A stretch of DNA of 64,000 nucleotides from an uncultured Arcanobacterium sp. (GTDB lineage: Bacteria; Actinomycetota; Actinomycetes; Actinomycetales; Actinomycetaceae). This document shows positions 43,900 through 53,073 of the stretch, in pieces. The DNA lies in assembly GCA_958428545.1 (NCBI GenBank), contig CAUAGM010000002.1, forward strand, positions 186,001 to 250,000, written 5' to 3'. A program made the translations under genes and the position numbers. The notes beneath the pieces were generated by a model that was not told the DNA's origin, ran no database searches, and saw only the letters and a list, made by a program, of their open reading frames with translations. Each line of letters opens with the position of its first letter. Within the stretch, counting starts at the first letter, position 1.

Positions 43900-45477
43900 A
43901 TGAATAACGAAGAAGCACCTCAGAGCCTTGCACAGCGAGGAAATAATCGCAGCCAGCAGCCAAAAAATGAAAAGTTTCGAGCATTTATCGGCGAAGATTG
44001 GGGTTCGCGCCCTGCCGGTCCGGCGCGAGCCAAAGTTGCCGACTATACTCCCGCACGCCGCGCGAAACTAGGTGCACAGTTTCCAGGGGAACGCCTAGTA
44101 ATCCCAGCAGGAGATCTAGTTGTGCGCTCAAATGACTGCGATTATCGTTTCCGTGCACATTCTGCGTTTGCACATCTCACAGGTCTAGGAGGGGAACGAG
44201 AACCAGGCGCTGTACTCGTACTCGATCCTCTGCCCGCTCTTGAGGAGCTAGAAAGCACAACAAGTGGTAGCAAGCTGGATACACCGTCACTCTCATGCGA
44301 ATTCACACACAAAGCGGTTCTTTATTTTCATCCACGAGTTTCTCGTAGTAGTGAAGAGTTTTATGCCGATCCGCGCCATGGAGAGTTTTGGGTAGGAGCG
44401 CGCCCTAGCGCTGCAGATATGGAGGCGAGCACAGGTATCACCGTCAAGCATATTGATTTACTGCGTGACGATTTAGCAAAAAACCTCGGCACAGATTCAC
44501 TGCAGCTGCGCGTTATTGCACAAGCAGACCCAGCTATCACATCTCTCGTCGCTGAACTTCGCTCAGACTATGGCTTGCCAAACGGGCAATCAGCCGCACA
44601 GCTGGATGATCAACTTGCTGAAGCAGCTTCCCAGATACGTCTAATCAAAGATGAGTGGGAAATTCAGGAGATGGAAAAAGCTGTGGCTGTAACGGCAGAA
44701 GGCTTTGACGATATTATTCGATCCCTGCCTCGAGCAGTGCAGCATTGGCGCGGAGAGCGCGTCATCGAGGGAGCGTTCGGGGCGAAAGCGCGCGAAGAAG
44801 GCAATGGGCTGGGATATGAGACGATCGTAGCGAGCGGAAATCATGCCAACACATTGCATTGGATTACAAACGATGGCGAGGTGCGAGAAGGCGATCTCGT
44901 GCTCGTTGATGCTGGTGCAGAAGTAGATTCTCTCTATACTGCCGATATTACTCGCACACTCCCCGTGAATGGGCACTTCACCGACACTCAACGCCAAGTA
45001 TATGAAGCAGTGCTCGAAGCGTGCGAAGCTGCTCTTGCTAAAGCAAACGAAGCTGGAGTTCGATTCAAAGACGTACATACAGCAGCTATGGAGGTAATTG
45101 CCAAACATCTCGATAACTGGGGTATACTCCCTGTTTCTGCAGAAGAATCACTCAAACCAGATAGTGGGCAGTACCACCGCCGCTGGATGCCCCACGGAAC
45201 GAGTCACCATCTGGGCATTGACGTTCACGACTGCGCGCAAGCAAAGAGAGAACTTTATCAAGATGCTCTGCTCGAACCAGGTATGGTGTTTACTATCGAA
45301 CCAGGGCTATACTTTCGCAAGGACGATCTCAAAATTCCTGAGCGATTCCGAGGCATCGGCGTGAGGATTGAAGACGATATCGTCGTCACCGCACAGGGCG
45401 CTCGTCGGATTTCTGAAAATATTCCTCGAACGGCAGACGATGTTGAAGCATGGATGGCTCGCCTGCTGAAAGAGTAG
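43900..45477 (+). CDS. pepP: Xaa-Pro aminopeptidase
   Basis: A 525-residue M24B aminopeptidase that removes N-terminal residues preceding proline. The N-terminal domain (about 30-215) is the aminopeptidase P N fold (FRAHSAFAHLTGLGGEREPGAVLVL); the pita-bread domain follows with metal ligands in LVDAGAEVDSLYTADITRT (two Asp), HGTSHHLGIDVHD (His), FTIEPGLYF (Glu) and GVRIEDDIVVT (Glu). ATG 43900 is chosen because GATAAT lies six bases upstream and earlier codons would run into the divergent PHP gene. The acidic, glutamine-rich first ~30 residues are not conserved in type. Confidence 0.94.
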   Translation: MNNEEAPQSLAQRGNNRSQQPKNEKFRAFIGEDWGSRPAGPARAKVADYTPARRAKLGAQFPGERLVIPAGDLVVRSNDCDYRFRAHSAFAHLTGLGGEREPGAVLVLDPLPALEELESTTSGSKLDTPSLSCEFTHKAVLYFHPRVSRSSEEFYADPRHGEFWVGARPSAADMEASTGITVKHIDLLRDDLAKNLGTDSLQLRVIAQADPAITSLVAELRSDYGLPNGQSAAQLDDQLAEAASQIRLIKDEWEIQEMEKAVAVTAEGFDDIIRSLPRAVQHWRGERVIEGAFGAKAREEGNGLGYETIVASGNHANTLHWITNDGEVREGDLVLVDAGAEVDSLYTADITRTLPVNGHFTDTQRQVYEAVLEACEAALAKANEAGVRFKDVHTAAMEVIAKHLDNWGILPVSAEESLKPDSGQYHRRWMPHGTSHHLGIDVHDCAQAKRELYQDALLEPGMVFTIEPGLYFRKDDLKIPERFRGIGVRIEDDIVVTAQGARRISENIPRTADDVEAWMARLLKE

Positions 45478-45580
45478 CGAAATCATCATAAATAAACAGC
45501 TTATTGTGAAAAATCAATACGCATACATTCAGCTGCACGCACGCTGATACACAGATCACATGCCGTATGAGAGGAGTGCT

Positions 45581-46975
45581 ATGGCACACGCAGATGCTTC
45601 TAATCGAACGACAACTCAGCGATCACGAGTATTTATTGGGCGCTTAGCAGGATCCGACGTCTTTGACCCTATCGGCGATCGTATCGGACGCGTCAAAGAT
45701 GTAGTCGTGGTTTTTCAGATCACTAGAGAACCTCTCGTAGTTGGGCTGGTCATCGAAGTCGTGGGCAAACGCCGAGTATTTATGCCACTCACGCGCGTGA
45801 CGGCAATTCACGGCGGCCAAGTCATCACAACTGGTCTGATGAATATCCGCCGATTTTCTCAGCGACCTATCGAATCTCTCGTGGTGGGAGAGATTCTCGA
45901 TCGTGAAGTCCATTTCAAAGACGGCACAGGCACAGCAACTGTTGAAGACGTGGCTATGGAGCAGACACGTCTGCGTGAATGGCGCCTAACAGAAGTATTT
46001 GTGCGTATGAAAAAGGGATCGCGCAACGCAGGCAATACGCTCATCACTCCTATTTCTGCTGTCACAGGATTAAATTCAAAACTCACACATCAAGGAGCAG
46101 ATGCTCTTGTGGCACAGCTAGCAGACCTCAAAGCTCCAGATGTTGCAGACGTTTTGCGCGATTTACCCGAAGATCGTCTCATATCCGTGGCAAATCATCT
46201 AGGAGATGAGCGCCTCGCTGACGTTTTGGAAGAATTAGGCGACGATGAACGAGTAGCTATTGTGAGTTCGCTGAGCGTGGATCGCGCTGCCGACGTGCTC
46301 GAAGTGATGCAGCCAGACGATGCAGCAGACCTCGTTGCTGAACTTCCTGGCGCACAGGCAGAAATTTTGCTCAGCCGAATGCTGCCAGACGAAGCTGCCG
46401 ACGTGCGCCGCCTTATGAGCTACGGCGAGCGCAGTGCGGGCGGTCTGATGACGACAGATCCTATTGTACTGCCGCCTGATGCCAGCGTTGCCACAGCCTT
46501 GGCTCATGCTCGGCGCGCAGATATTCCCCCAGCACTCGCATCAATGATTTTTGTGTGTCGCCCTCCTTTGGAAACTCCTACAGGCAAATTCCTTGGCGTA
46601 GTACATATCCAGCGTCTGCTGCGCGAAGCACCCAGTTCAATGATCGGTCGTATTTTAGATACAGATATTGAGCCTGTTGCCCCTGAAGATGGAATCGGGC
46701 GCGTGACGCGCTTGCTTGCTACGTACAACCTCACATCAATCCCCGTTACTGATGAGGGAATTCTTTTGGGAGCCGTCTCCGTCGATGACGTACTCGACCA
46801 TCTCCTGCCTGAGCATTGGCGTGAAGTTGATGAGACTCTGCTTGATGAAGCTATGGATGCGAAATACGATCCTGACGCAGAAGATTTTGACGCTGCAGAC
46901 TTAGTAGCACGCGAAGAAGAAAAAGACGCAGAGAAAGCCCACACAAGCAGAAATACGGAAGGCGAGGTGAAGTGA
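45581..46975 (+). CDS. PRC-barrel / MgtE_N / CBS-pair protein without a channel domain
   Basis: A 464-residue soluble protein. It starts with a PRC-barrel-like region (about 15-125: VFIGRLAGSDVFDPIGDRIGRVKDVVVV), continues with the helical MgtE N domain (about 160-265: LAELKAPDVADVLRDLPEDR-type repeats) and a CBS pair (about 275-400, with GGLMTTDPIVLPP and TSIPVTDEGILLG). The MgtE magnesium channel is missing, so it is presumably a sensor or scaffold. ATG 45581 has GAGAGGAG five bases upstream. One base separates it from a DUF1003 membrane protein gene, and mrp follows; the trio recurs in actinobacteria, e.g. around mycobacterial mrp. Confidence 0.88.
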   Translation: MAHADASNRTTTQRSRVFIGRLAGSDVFDPIGDRIGRVKDVVVVFQITREPLVVGLVIEVVGKRRVFMPLTRVTAIHGGQVITTGLMNIRRFSQRPIESLVVGEILDREVHFKDGTGTATVEDVAMEQTRLREWRLTEVFVRMKKGSRNAGNTLITPISAVTGLNSKLTHQGADALVAQLADLKAPDVADVLRDLPEDRLISVANHLGDERLADVLEELGDDERVAIVSSLSVDRAADVLEVMQPDDAADLVAELPGAQAEILLSRMLPDEAADVRRLMSYGERSAGGLMTTDPIVLPPDASVATALAHARRADIPPALASMIFVCRPPLETPTGKFLGVVHIQRLLREAPSSMIGRILDTDIEPVAPEDGIGRVTRLLATYNLTSIPVTDEGILLGAVSVDDVLDHLLPEHWREVDETLLDEAMDAKYDPDAEDFDAADLVAREEEKDAEKAHTSRNTEGEVK

Positions 46976-46976
46976 T

Positions 46977-47570
46977 ATGGCAGATATTTTTGAACAGCCC
47001 ATGGCAAAGCATGAGCGAAAACTCACGCGAGCACGTTTCGACAGTGACGCAACTGGCGTCGCTGCCGAAAGAATTGCACGTTTTACGGGCACCCCTCAGT
47101 TTTTAATTTATTTGACGATTTTTGTGGTGCTATGGATTGGCTGGAATTCTTTTGCTCCTCAATCCTTACGTTTTGATTCCTCCGATATCGGGTTTACGGC
47201 ACTCACACTTATGCTTTCACTTCAAGCCTCCTATTCAGCGCCTCTTATTTTGCTGGCACAAAACCGCCAAGACGATCGCGACCGCGTGACGGCTCAAAAT
47301 GATCGTCAGCTTACGCAACGTAATTTGGCTGATACCGAATATATAACGCGTGAAATTGCCGCTTTACGCTTAGCGCTAGGAGACGTTGCCACACGCGATT
47401 TTGTGCGCTCGGAATTACAAGATTTGCTGCAGGATATAGCGTCTGGGGAAGCATCGCATATCTTAAGCCCAGCTCTTGCCGAACGAGATGCAGAAATCAA
47501 AAAGCTCGAAGAGAAAATCACCCAGCTTGAAGCACGCCCCGATTCGCAGGGGCAGCTGAAACGCCCGTAA
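46977..47570 (+). CDS. DUF1003 membrane protein
   Basis: A 197-residue protein with two transmembrane helices (about 41-59 and 72-95: FLIYLTIFVVLWIGWNSF, and FTALTLMLSLQASYSAPLILLAQNRQDDRDR, the family hallmark). The C-terminal ~90 residues are charged and partly coiled-coil (AEIKKLEEKITQLEARP). It starts one base after the stop of the PRC/MgtE_N/CBS protein, so the soluble sensor and this membrane protein may work together; that link is inference from coupling. Function of DUF1003 is unknown. Confidence 0.9.
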   Translation: MADIFEQPMAKHERKLTRARFDSDATGVAAERIARFTGTPQFLIYLTIFVVLWIGWNSFAPQSLRFDSSDIGFTALTLMLSLQASYSAPLILLAQNRQDDRDRVTAQNDRQLTQRNLADTEYITREIAALRLALGDVATRDFVRSELQDLLQDIASGEASHILSPALAERDAEIKKLEEKITQLEARPDSQGQLKRP

Positions 47571-47573
47571 GAT
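47568..47573 (+). promoter_or_regulatory. -10 element of mrp inside the DUF1003 stop codon (leaderless geometry)
   Basis: TAAGAT, whose TAA is the DUF1003 stop codon, then six bases (AGAACT) and ATG 47580. No ribosome-binding site is seen in the 9-bp gap, so mrp may depend on this promoter rather than on coupling. Confidence 0.45.
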
Positions 47574-47579
47574 AGAACT

Positions 47580-48701
47580 ATGGCTATTACTGAAGAAGAG
47601 ATACGCGAGGCTCTCTCGCATGTGATTGATCCAGAGATCCGCCGCCCAATCACCGACCTCAATATGGTTCACGATATCCGCATTGGCGAAAACGGATCTG
47701 TTCACGTGCATATTCGACTTACAGTTCCAGGCTGCCCGATGGCGCAGCATATTGAGCAAGATGTGCGAGAGACGCTAGGTGCGCTGGAAGGCGTCACACA
47801 CGTATCTGTGGATATGGGGGCTATGACGCCTGAGGAGCAGAAGGAACTGCGAGAAAAACTGCGCGGCGGGTCTGAACCAGACATTCCTTTTGCCAAGCCT
47901 GGCTGCCTTACTCGCGTCTATGCTATTTCTTCAGGCAAAGGTGGCGTAGGAAAAAGCTCAATGACCGTCAATCTTGCAACGGCAATGGCAAAGCAAGGGT
48001 TCAACGTCGGAATTGTTGATGCTGATATTTATGGTTTTTCGATTCCGCAGATGATGGGCATCACAACGGCTCCGCAAGTAGTAGATAATATGATTATCCC
48101 GCCCGTCGCACACGGCGTAAAAGTGATCTCTATCGGAATGTTTATGCAGGAAAATGCTCCCGTTGTATGGCGCGGACCTATGCTTCATCGAGCATTGCAA
48201 CAGTTTTTTGCTGATGTGTATTGGGGAGATCTCGACGCTCTCTTCATTGATCTTCCTCCAGGAACAGGCGATATCGCCATTTCCGTGGCTCAGCTTATTC
48301 CAGGCGCTGAAATCGTCGTGGTGACGACACCGCAAAGCGCTGCAGCAGACGTCGCCGAACGCGCAGGATTAATGGCTCAGCAAACCGAGCAACGCGTTGT
48401 TGGCATCATTGAAAACATGAGCTATCTCGCGATGCCAGATGGCTCAAAGATGCCGCTCTTTGGTGCAGGCGGAGGCGATGCTGTGGCGGTACGCCTAGGG
48501 CAGATTCTGGGCTACCCTATCCCAGTGCTTGCACGCGTTCCTCTCGAACAAGCTCTGCGAGAAGGCGGCGATCACGGCAGACCACTTGCAATTGCAGAAG
48601 GAGAATCTGAAGCAGCTCAACAGATGCGTGCAGCGGCAGAAACGTTGGCCCACAGGGCGCGAGGCTTATCTGGAAGATCTCTTGGAATTAAGCCTTTATA
48701 A
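47580..48701 (+). CDS. mrp: Mrp/ApbC-type iron-sulfur cluster carrier ATPase
   Basis: A 373-residue P-loop ATPase that carries Fe-S clusters to apoproteins. The N-terminal MIP18/DUF59 domain (about 1-90: ITEEEIREALSHVIDPEIRRPI) is followed by the Mrp ATPase with the deviant Walker A SSGKGGVGKSS, DADIYGFSIPQMMG, DLPPGTGDIAISVAQLIPGAEIVVVTTPQ and NMSYLAMPDG. The CxxC motif that E. coli-type Mrp has after NMS is absent, as in mycobacterial relatives, so cluster binding would need other ligands. It follows DUF1003 by 9 bp with a probable promoter of its own. Confidence 0.94.
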   Translation: MAITEEEIREALSHVIDPEIRRPITDLNMVHDIRIGENGSVHVHIRLTVPGCPMAQHIEQDVRETLGALEGVTHVSVDMGAMTPEEQKELREKLRGGSEPDIPFAKPGCLTRVYAISSGKGGVGKSSMTVNLATAMAKQGFNVGIVDADIYGFSIPQMMGITTAPQVVDNMIIPPVAHGVKVISIGMFMQENAPVVWRGPMLHRALQQFFADVYWGDLDALFIDLPPGTGDIAISVAQLIPGAEIVVVTTPQSAAADVAERAGLMAQQTEQRVVGIIENMSYLAMPDGSKMPLFGAGGGDAVAVRLGQILGYPIPVLARVPLEQALREGGDHGRPLAIAEGESEAAQQMRAAAETLAHRARGLSGRSLGIKPL

Positions 48702-48799
48702 TACATATAAATGGCATACACATAGAAGAAATTGCTTCGGCATAGATACGCTAAGCTTGTAAGCAGGCATCTATGAAGCATAGCGGGAGAGAGAATATC

Positions 48800-49429
48800 A
48801 TGGCTCAAGATAAAGCAGCTTCGTGGCTCTACACCGAAGAAGCCGTTCTCGATACAGATACAGCTCGCACAGCACGCGAGAATGCAGCTGAGTTAGGAAT
48901 CGAAGCGCTAGCAGTCTCTGTATGCACTTTTTTACGTACCCTTGCTTCCATTCCTTCTGTACGAGCAATTGCTGAAGTGGGCACAGGCACAGGAGTAAGC
49001 GGTTTGGCTCTACTGAGTGCATCAGATGATTCTTCACTTACATCTATTGATATTGAGCCTGTGGCTCAAAATGCCGCACGAGAAGCCTTCGCTGCCGCTG
49101 GTATCCGCTCAGCACGTTACCGCCTCATAAATGGGCGTAGCGCTGATCTACTCCCTCGCCTAGCAGCAAATTCTTACGATCTCGTCATACTCGACGGCGA
49201 TCCTCTCGAAGCGGCAGGTGATGCAGAAGAAGCGTTGCGTATGCTCCGCTCAGGAGGAATGCTCGTGCTCGCTCATGCCCTCAATCATGATCTCGTAGCA
49301 GACCCTGTACGCCGAGATGCTGTAACTGTCGCTCTGCGTGATTTAGGGCATGAACTCCTTGCAGACGAACGCATCACTGCGAGCCTACTTCCTATCAGCG
49401 ATGGGATATTGCTTGGCATCAAAGCTTAA
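48800..49429 (+). CDS. O-methyltransferase (class I SAM-dependent, Rv1220c-like)
   Basis: A 209-residue methyltransferase of the O-methyltransferase 3 group. SAM-binding motif IAEVGTGTGVSGLALLSA, motif post-I TSIDIEP, and YDLVILDGDPLEAAGDAEEALRMLRSGGMLVLAHAL (the catalytic metal Asp region) are visible. ATG 48800 is preferred over an in-frame ATG at 48773 because of the GGGAGAG upstream and family length. The gene is close to mrp, as its mycobacterial counterpart is. Its stop overlaps the stop of the convergent DUF3117 gene (shared TTAA), leaving no room for a terminator between them. Substrate unknown. Confidence 0.88.
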   Translation: MAQDKAASWLYTEEAVLDTDTARTARENAAELGIEALAVSVCTFLRTLASIPSVRAIAEVGTGTGVSGLALLSASDDSSLTSIDIEPVAQNAAREAFAAAGIRSARYRLINGRSADLLPRLAANSYDLVILDGDPLEAAGDAEEALRMLRSGGMLVLAHALNHDLVADPVRRDAVTVALRDLGHELLADERITASLLPISDGILLGIKA

Positions 49430-49611
49430 AAGTCTTCCTTTTTCGATTTACTCACATCTTTAAGCACGCAATATAGCTCATCAATATCGGATTCTTTCAT
49501 ATCCAGTACTATTCTTCCGCCACCCTCGACAGGAATACGAAGCGTTACACCTCGATTAGTAGGCTCGGCTTCTAAGGGACCATCTCCCGTCCGCGGCTTC
49601 ATCGCTACCAT
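49426..49611 (-). CDS. DUF3117 family protein
   Basis: A 61-residue actinobacterial protein. The N-terminal MVAMKPRTGDGPLEAEPTNRG and VTLRIPVEGGGRIVLDMKESD are the family pattern, found in nearly all actinobacteria with no known function. An AAGGAG site lies about 11 bases ahead of ATG 49611. Located 101 bp behind the lpdA-like gene, in the same direction; its stop overlaps that of the convergent O-methyltransferase gene. Confidence 0.9.
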   Translation of the reverse strand: MVAMKPRTGDGPLEAEPTNRGVTLRIPVEGGGRIVLDMKESDIDELYCVLKDVSKSKKEDF

Positions 49612-49712
49612 AATCTCTCAGCTCCTTTGCTGGCATCTACTGCACATATCGGCACAATCACCCTCTACTAGTTTATGCCATATCAAGCACGGCATAAACA
49701 CGATGAGGGCAT

Positions 49713-51122
49713 TTACTCCTCTGCCCCAACAATCTTGTGCAATGCTCGCGCTGTTTCGGTGATCGTGCCAGAAATTGATGGAAAAACAGTAAAGGTTGAA
49801 GCAAACTCGTCAACAGTGAGCCTGTTTCGCACAGCTAAAGTAAGCGGGAAAATAAATTCTCCCGCATACTGCAAGCATAAAACTGCACCTGCGATTGTGC
49901 GCGTATTGCGGCGTGCAAAAATTTTCACAAACCCTTCATCAATACCGCGCATTTTAGCTCGAGCATTACGCTGTACGGGCAGCATATATTGCACACAATC
50001 AACCTTACCTGAATCAATCTGCGCTTGCGTCACACCCACCGAAGCTATCTCAGGATTGGTAAAAATATTTGCACAAACTTGATCTAAACGTAGCGGTTCA
50101 ACAGCATCACCAAGAGCATGCGCCATAGCAATGCGCCCTTGCGCAGTTGCCACAGATGCTAAGAGGAATACCCCCGTGCAGTCGCCTGCTGCATAGATCC
50201 GATTCGCTGTTGTACGCGAGACTCGATCAGTAACGATAAAGCCTCGCTCATCAAGTTTCACACCAGCTTCTTTCAAGCCAATTCCATCCGTATTGGGAAT
50301 TGCACCAACAGCCATCAGCACATGCGAACCGACGATTTCTTCGCCGTCACCAAGAGTGACAATTACTTTATTTCCTTCAACACGCGCAGATTCAGCGCGC
50401 GCATTGCTCTTGATATTAACGCCGCGATCTTCAAAGACTCGCTGAATAAGCTCAGCGGCATCTGGATCATTATTTGGCAAGACACGATCGCGTGAACTGA
50501 CAAGAGTAACTTTCACACCCACAGAATTGAATGCAGCAGCAAATTCGGCGCCCGTCACACCAGAACCGACCACAATCAGATGCTCAGGAACTTCTTTAAT
50601 ATGATATATCTGCTTCCACGTGAGAATGCGCTTACCATCGGGCAATGCGCTGGGAAGTTTACGCGGACGCGCTCCTGTTGCAACTAAAACAACATCGGCT
50701 TCAAAGCGATGTTTGCCTGAGATGACGATACGCCGCCCGTTATCGCCAATTTCTGGCATAATACGAGCGTATCCATGAACAATACCAACTCCAGCTTCAC
50801 GTAAACGCTGCGAAATTTCAGCACTCTGCTCTGCAGCTAATTTTGATACACGGCGAAAAATTCCAAGCACATCAGCTTTATATTCGCCGCTCTCATCTGC
50901 AATCTGCAGTTTTCCTGCACGGCGCACGTTATCCATCCATGCGGCTGAAGCGATAAGCGTTTTGGAAGGAATCACATCTGTGAGAACAGCCGAACCTCCT
51001 GCTCCTTGCTCTTCAATAAGAACTGTACGAGCCCCATGAATACGAGCTTGAAGCGCAGCTTCATAACCGCCAGGACCTCCACCAATGACGACGACTGTCG
51101 TATGCACATTGTGATTAGTCAT
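49713..51122 (-). CDS. LpdA-like NAD(P)H dehydrogenase (flavoprotein disulfide reductase family without the redox cysteines)
   Basis: A 469-residue two-dinucleotide-fold flavoprotein. FAD loop VVVIGGGPGGYEAALQA, NAD(P) loop VVGSGVTGAEFAAAFNSVG, ATGARPRKLP and the second FAD motif RIYAAGDCTGVFLLASVA are intact, as is the C-terminal dimer domain (ANIFTNPEIASVG). Where dihydrolipoamide dehydrogenase has GGTCLNVGCIPSK this protein reads GGSAVLTDVIPSK, with neither cysteine, and the C-terminal HxxxxE dyad is absent, so it cannot act as a lipoamide dehydrogenase. It resembles mycobacterial LpdA (Rv3303c), a quinone reductase. No ribosome-binding site precedes ATG 51122; CACAAT is six bases upstream. 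Confidence 0.88.
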   Translation of the reverse strand: MTNHNVHTTVVVIGGGPGGYEAALQARIHGARTVLIEEQGAGGSAVLTDVIPSKTLIASAAWMDNVRRAGKLQIADESGEYKADVLGIFRRVSKLAAEQSAEISQRLREAGVGIVHGYARIMPEIGDNGRRIVISGKHRFEADVVLVATGARPRKLPSALPDGKRILTWKQIYHIKEVPEHLIVVGSGVTGAEFAAAFNSVGVKVTLVSSRDRVLPNNDPDAAELIQRVFEDRGVNIKSNARAESARVEGNKVIVTLGDGEEIVGSHVLMAVGAIPNTDGIGLKEAGVKLDERGFIVTDRVSRTTANRIYAAGDCTGVFLLASVATAQGRIAMAHALGDAVEPLRLDQVCANIFTNPEIASVGVTQAQIDSGKVDCVQYMLPVQRNARAKMRGIDEGFVKIFARRNTRTIAGAVLCLQYAGEFIFPLTLAVRNRLTVDEFASTFTVFPSISGTITETARALHKIVGAEE

Positions 51123-51190
51123 AGTGCCATTGTGCCAAAACTCACTGAATACTGATAGGATTTATGCCCATTTTCTGCGGAGATTACGAG

Positions 51191-53059
51191 CTAACTCGCT
51201 TGCGTAATCCAATTGACCAGCTCACACACAGCATTTTCCATACTCACTTCACGCGATTGCCCAGTCGCACGGCAACGCAGCTCTGCCTTGCCGTCAGCAA
51301 ATCCTCTGCCAACAACCAGAGCATACGGAGCGCCGATCAACTCATAGTCAGCGAATTTCACGCCAGCGCTCATCTTCGGTCTATCATCATACAAGACGGA
51401 ATAACCAGCTTCTTCAACAGCAGCAGCAAGTGATTCAGCTGCTGCGAATAATTCTTCACCCTTGCCTGTCGCAATCACATGAACCTGAATTGGCGCAATA
51501 TCGATAGGCCACACAATACCCTTATCATCGTGATTAAGTTCGATAAGCGCTGCAACGAGACGAGAGACGCCAATTCCGTAGGAACCCATCGTCACAACAG
51601 TAGATTTACCGTTGCTATCCAGCACTGTGAGCCCAAGCGCTTTCGAATATTTACGCCCAAGAGCAAAAATATGCCCGATTTCTATACCGCGCTCGATACG
51701 GAGTGCACCGCTGCCATCCGGAGCTTCATCGCCTTCACGAACTTCTACAGCTTCGATCGTGCCGTCAGCCTCAAAATCTCGACCATAAACGCAGTTCATC
51801 ATGTGATGATCTGGAGCATTTGCACCCACAATCCATGCACTGCCGCGCGCTACATGCGGATCGACAAGGAACTTTACTCCTCCCACCAGACGGCCATGCT
51901 CATCTGTGGTTCGTGCAGGCGACTGCGGACCGATGACGTTTGGACCGATATAGCCAGGCACAAGCTCTGGGTGGGAAGCAATATCTTCTGGGGCTGCAAG
52001 CTCCACTTCCAGCGGACTCATATTCGCTTCAACACGCTTAATATCGACCTCGCGATCCCCTGGAACCCCAACAACAAAAAGCTCTCGCTCACCGCTCGGA
52101 TGTATACCAACACATACAACATTTTTAAATGTGTCACTCGCCTGCCACGGACGATCTGCACGCGGGCGGAGTTCGTTAAAGACACCGACGAGAGCATCAA
52201 TCGTTTTTGCGTCTGGAGTTTCGAGAGTTTCTGGAGAAGGAACTGAGCTGAAATCCTGCTCTGGCTGCGGCGGAGTCGTCACTGCTTCTGTATTTGCCGC
52301 ATAACCTCCAGGACTCATCACAAATGTATCTTCGCCTGCAGGTAGCGGGCATAGGAATTCTTCACTTCGAGAACCGCCCATGGCACCCGACGTTGCAGAA
52401 CAAATCACAAACGGCAAACCAAGGCGAGTGAAAATCTTTTGATAAGCAGTCCGCATAGAATTATAGCTCGCAGAAAGCCCCTCATCGTCAATATCAAAGC
52501 TATAGGAATCTTTCATCACGAATTCACGAGTACGCAAAATACCAGCACGCGGGCGCGCTTCGTCACGATATTTCGTCTGAATCTGATAGAGCATTGCCGG
52601 TAGATCTTTATAAGAGCTATACATATCTTTCACAGCAAGCGTAAACATCTCTTCGTGCGTTGGCGCAAGAAGATAATCACCGTCACGGCGATCTTTGAGG
52701 CGGAAAAGGTTAGGACCATACTCATCCCAGCGGTTCGTAGCCTCATATGGTTCACGTGGAAGCAACGCAGGGAAAAGCAGCTCTTGAGCACCAGCAGCAT
52801 CCATTTCTTCGCGCACAATGCGTTCCACATTACGCAGCACTTTCAGCCCCAATGGCAGCCATGTATAAACACCAGGAGAAACGCGGCGAATATATCCAGC
52901 TCGAACCATGAGTTTATGTGAATCGACCTCAGCGTCAGCAGGGTTATCGCGCAGTGTGCGCACAAAGAAATTGCTCATTTTTTGCATGGCTCTATGGTAT
53001 CGCGCCTGCACGGCTTGGCTAAAACCGTCACTCGTCATCGAATCTTTAGGCTGCGCCAT
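51191..53059 (-). CDS. proS: Proline--tRNA ligase
   Basis: Class II prolyl-tRNA synthetase of the bacterial type. Motif 1 lies in AGYIRRVSPGVYTWLPLG, motif 2 in YRDEARPRAGILRTREFVMKDSYSFD, the YbaK-like editing insertion at about 225-385, motif 3 in SYGIGVSRLVAALIE, then the anticodon-binding domain (PIDIAPIQVHVIATG). ATG 53059 (622 residues) is chosen for its AAAAGGAAA site about eight bases upstream; it gives ~24 residues before the usual MSNFFVRTLRDNPADAE start, so an ATG at 52987 or 52978 is possible but lacks such a site. The 14-bp gap to the VanZ-like gene suggests co-transcription. Confidence 0.95.
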   Translation of the reverse strand: MAQPKDSMTSDGFSQAVQARYHRAMQKMSNFFVRTLRDNPADAEVDSHKLMVRAGYIRRVSPGVYTWLPLGLKVLRNVERIVREEMDAAGAQELLFPALLPREPYEATNRWDEYGPNLFRLKDRRDGDYLLAPTHEEMFTLAVKDMYSSYKDLPAMLYQIQTKYRDEARPRAGILRTREFVMKDSYSFDIDDEGLSASYNSMRTAYQKIFTRLGLPFVICSATSGAMGGSRSEEFLCPLPAGEDTFVMSPGGYAANTEAVTTPPQPEQDFSSVPSPETLETPDAKTIDALVGVFNELRPRADRPWQASDTFKNVVCVGIHPSGERELFVVGVPGDREVDIKRVEANMSPLEVELAAPEDIASHPELVPGYIGPNVIGPQSPARTTDEHGRLVGGVKFLVDPHVARGSAWIVGANAPDHHMMNCVYGRDFEADGTIEAVEVREGDEAPDGSGALRIERGIEIGHIFALGRKYSKALGLTVLDSNGKSTVVTMGSYGIGVSRLVAALIELNHDDKGIVWPIDIAPIQVHVIATGKGEELFAAAESLAAAVEEAGYSVLYDDRPKMSAGVKFADYELIGAPYALVVGRGFADGKAELRCRATGQSREVSMENAVCELVNWITQAS

Positions 53060-53073
53060 GCGAAAATTTCCTT

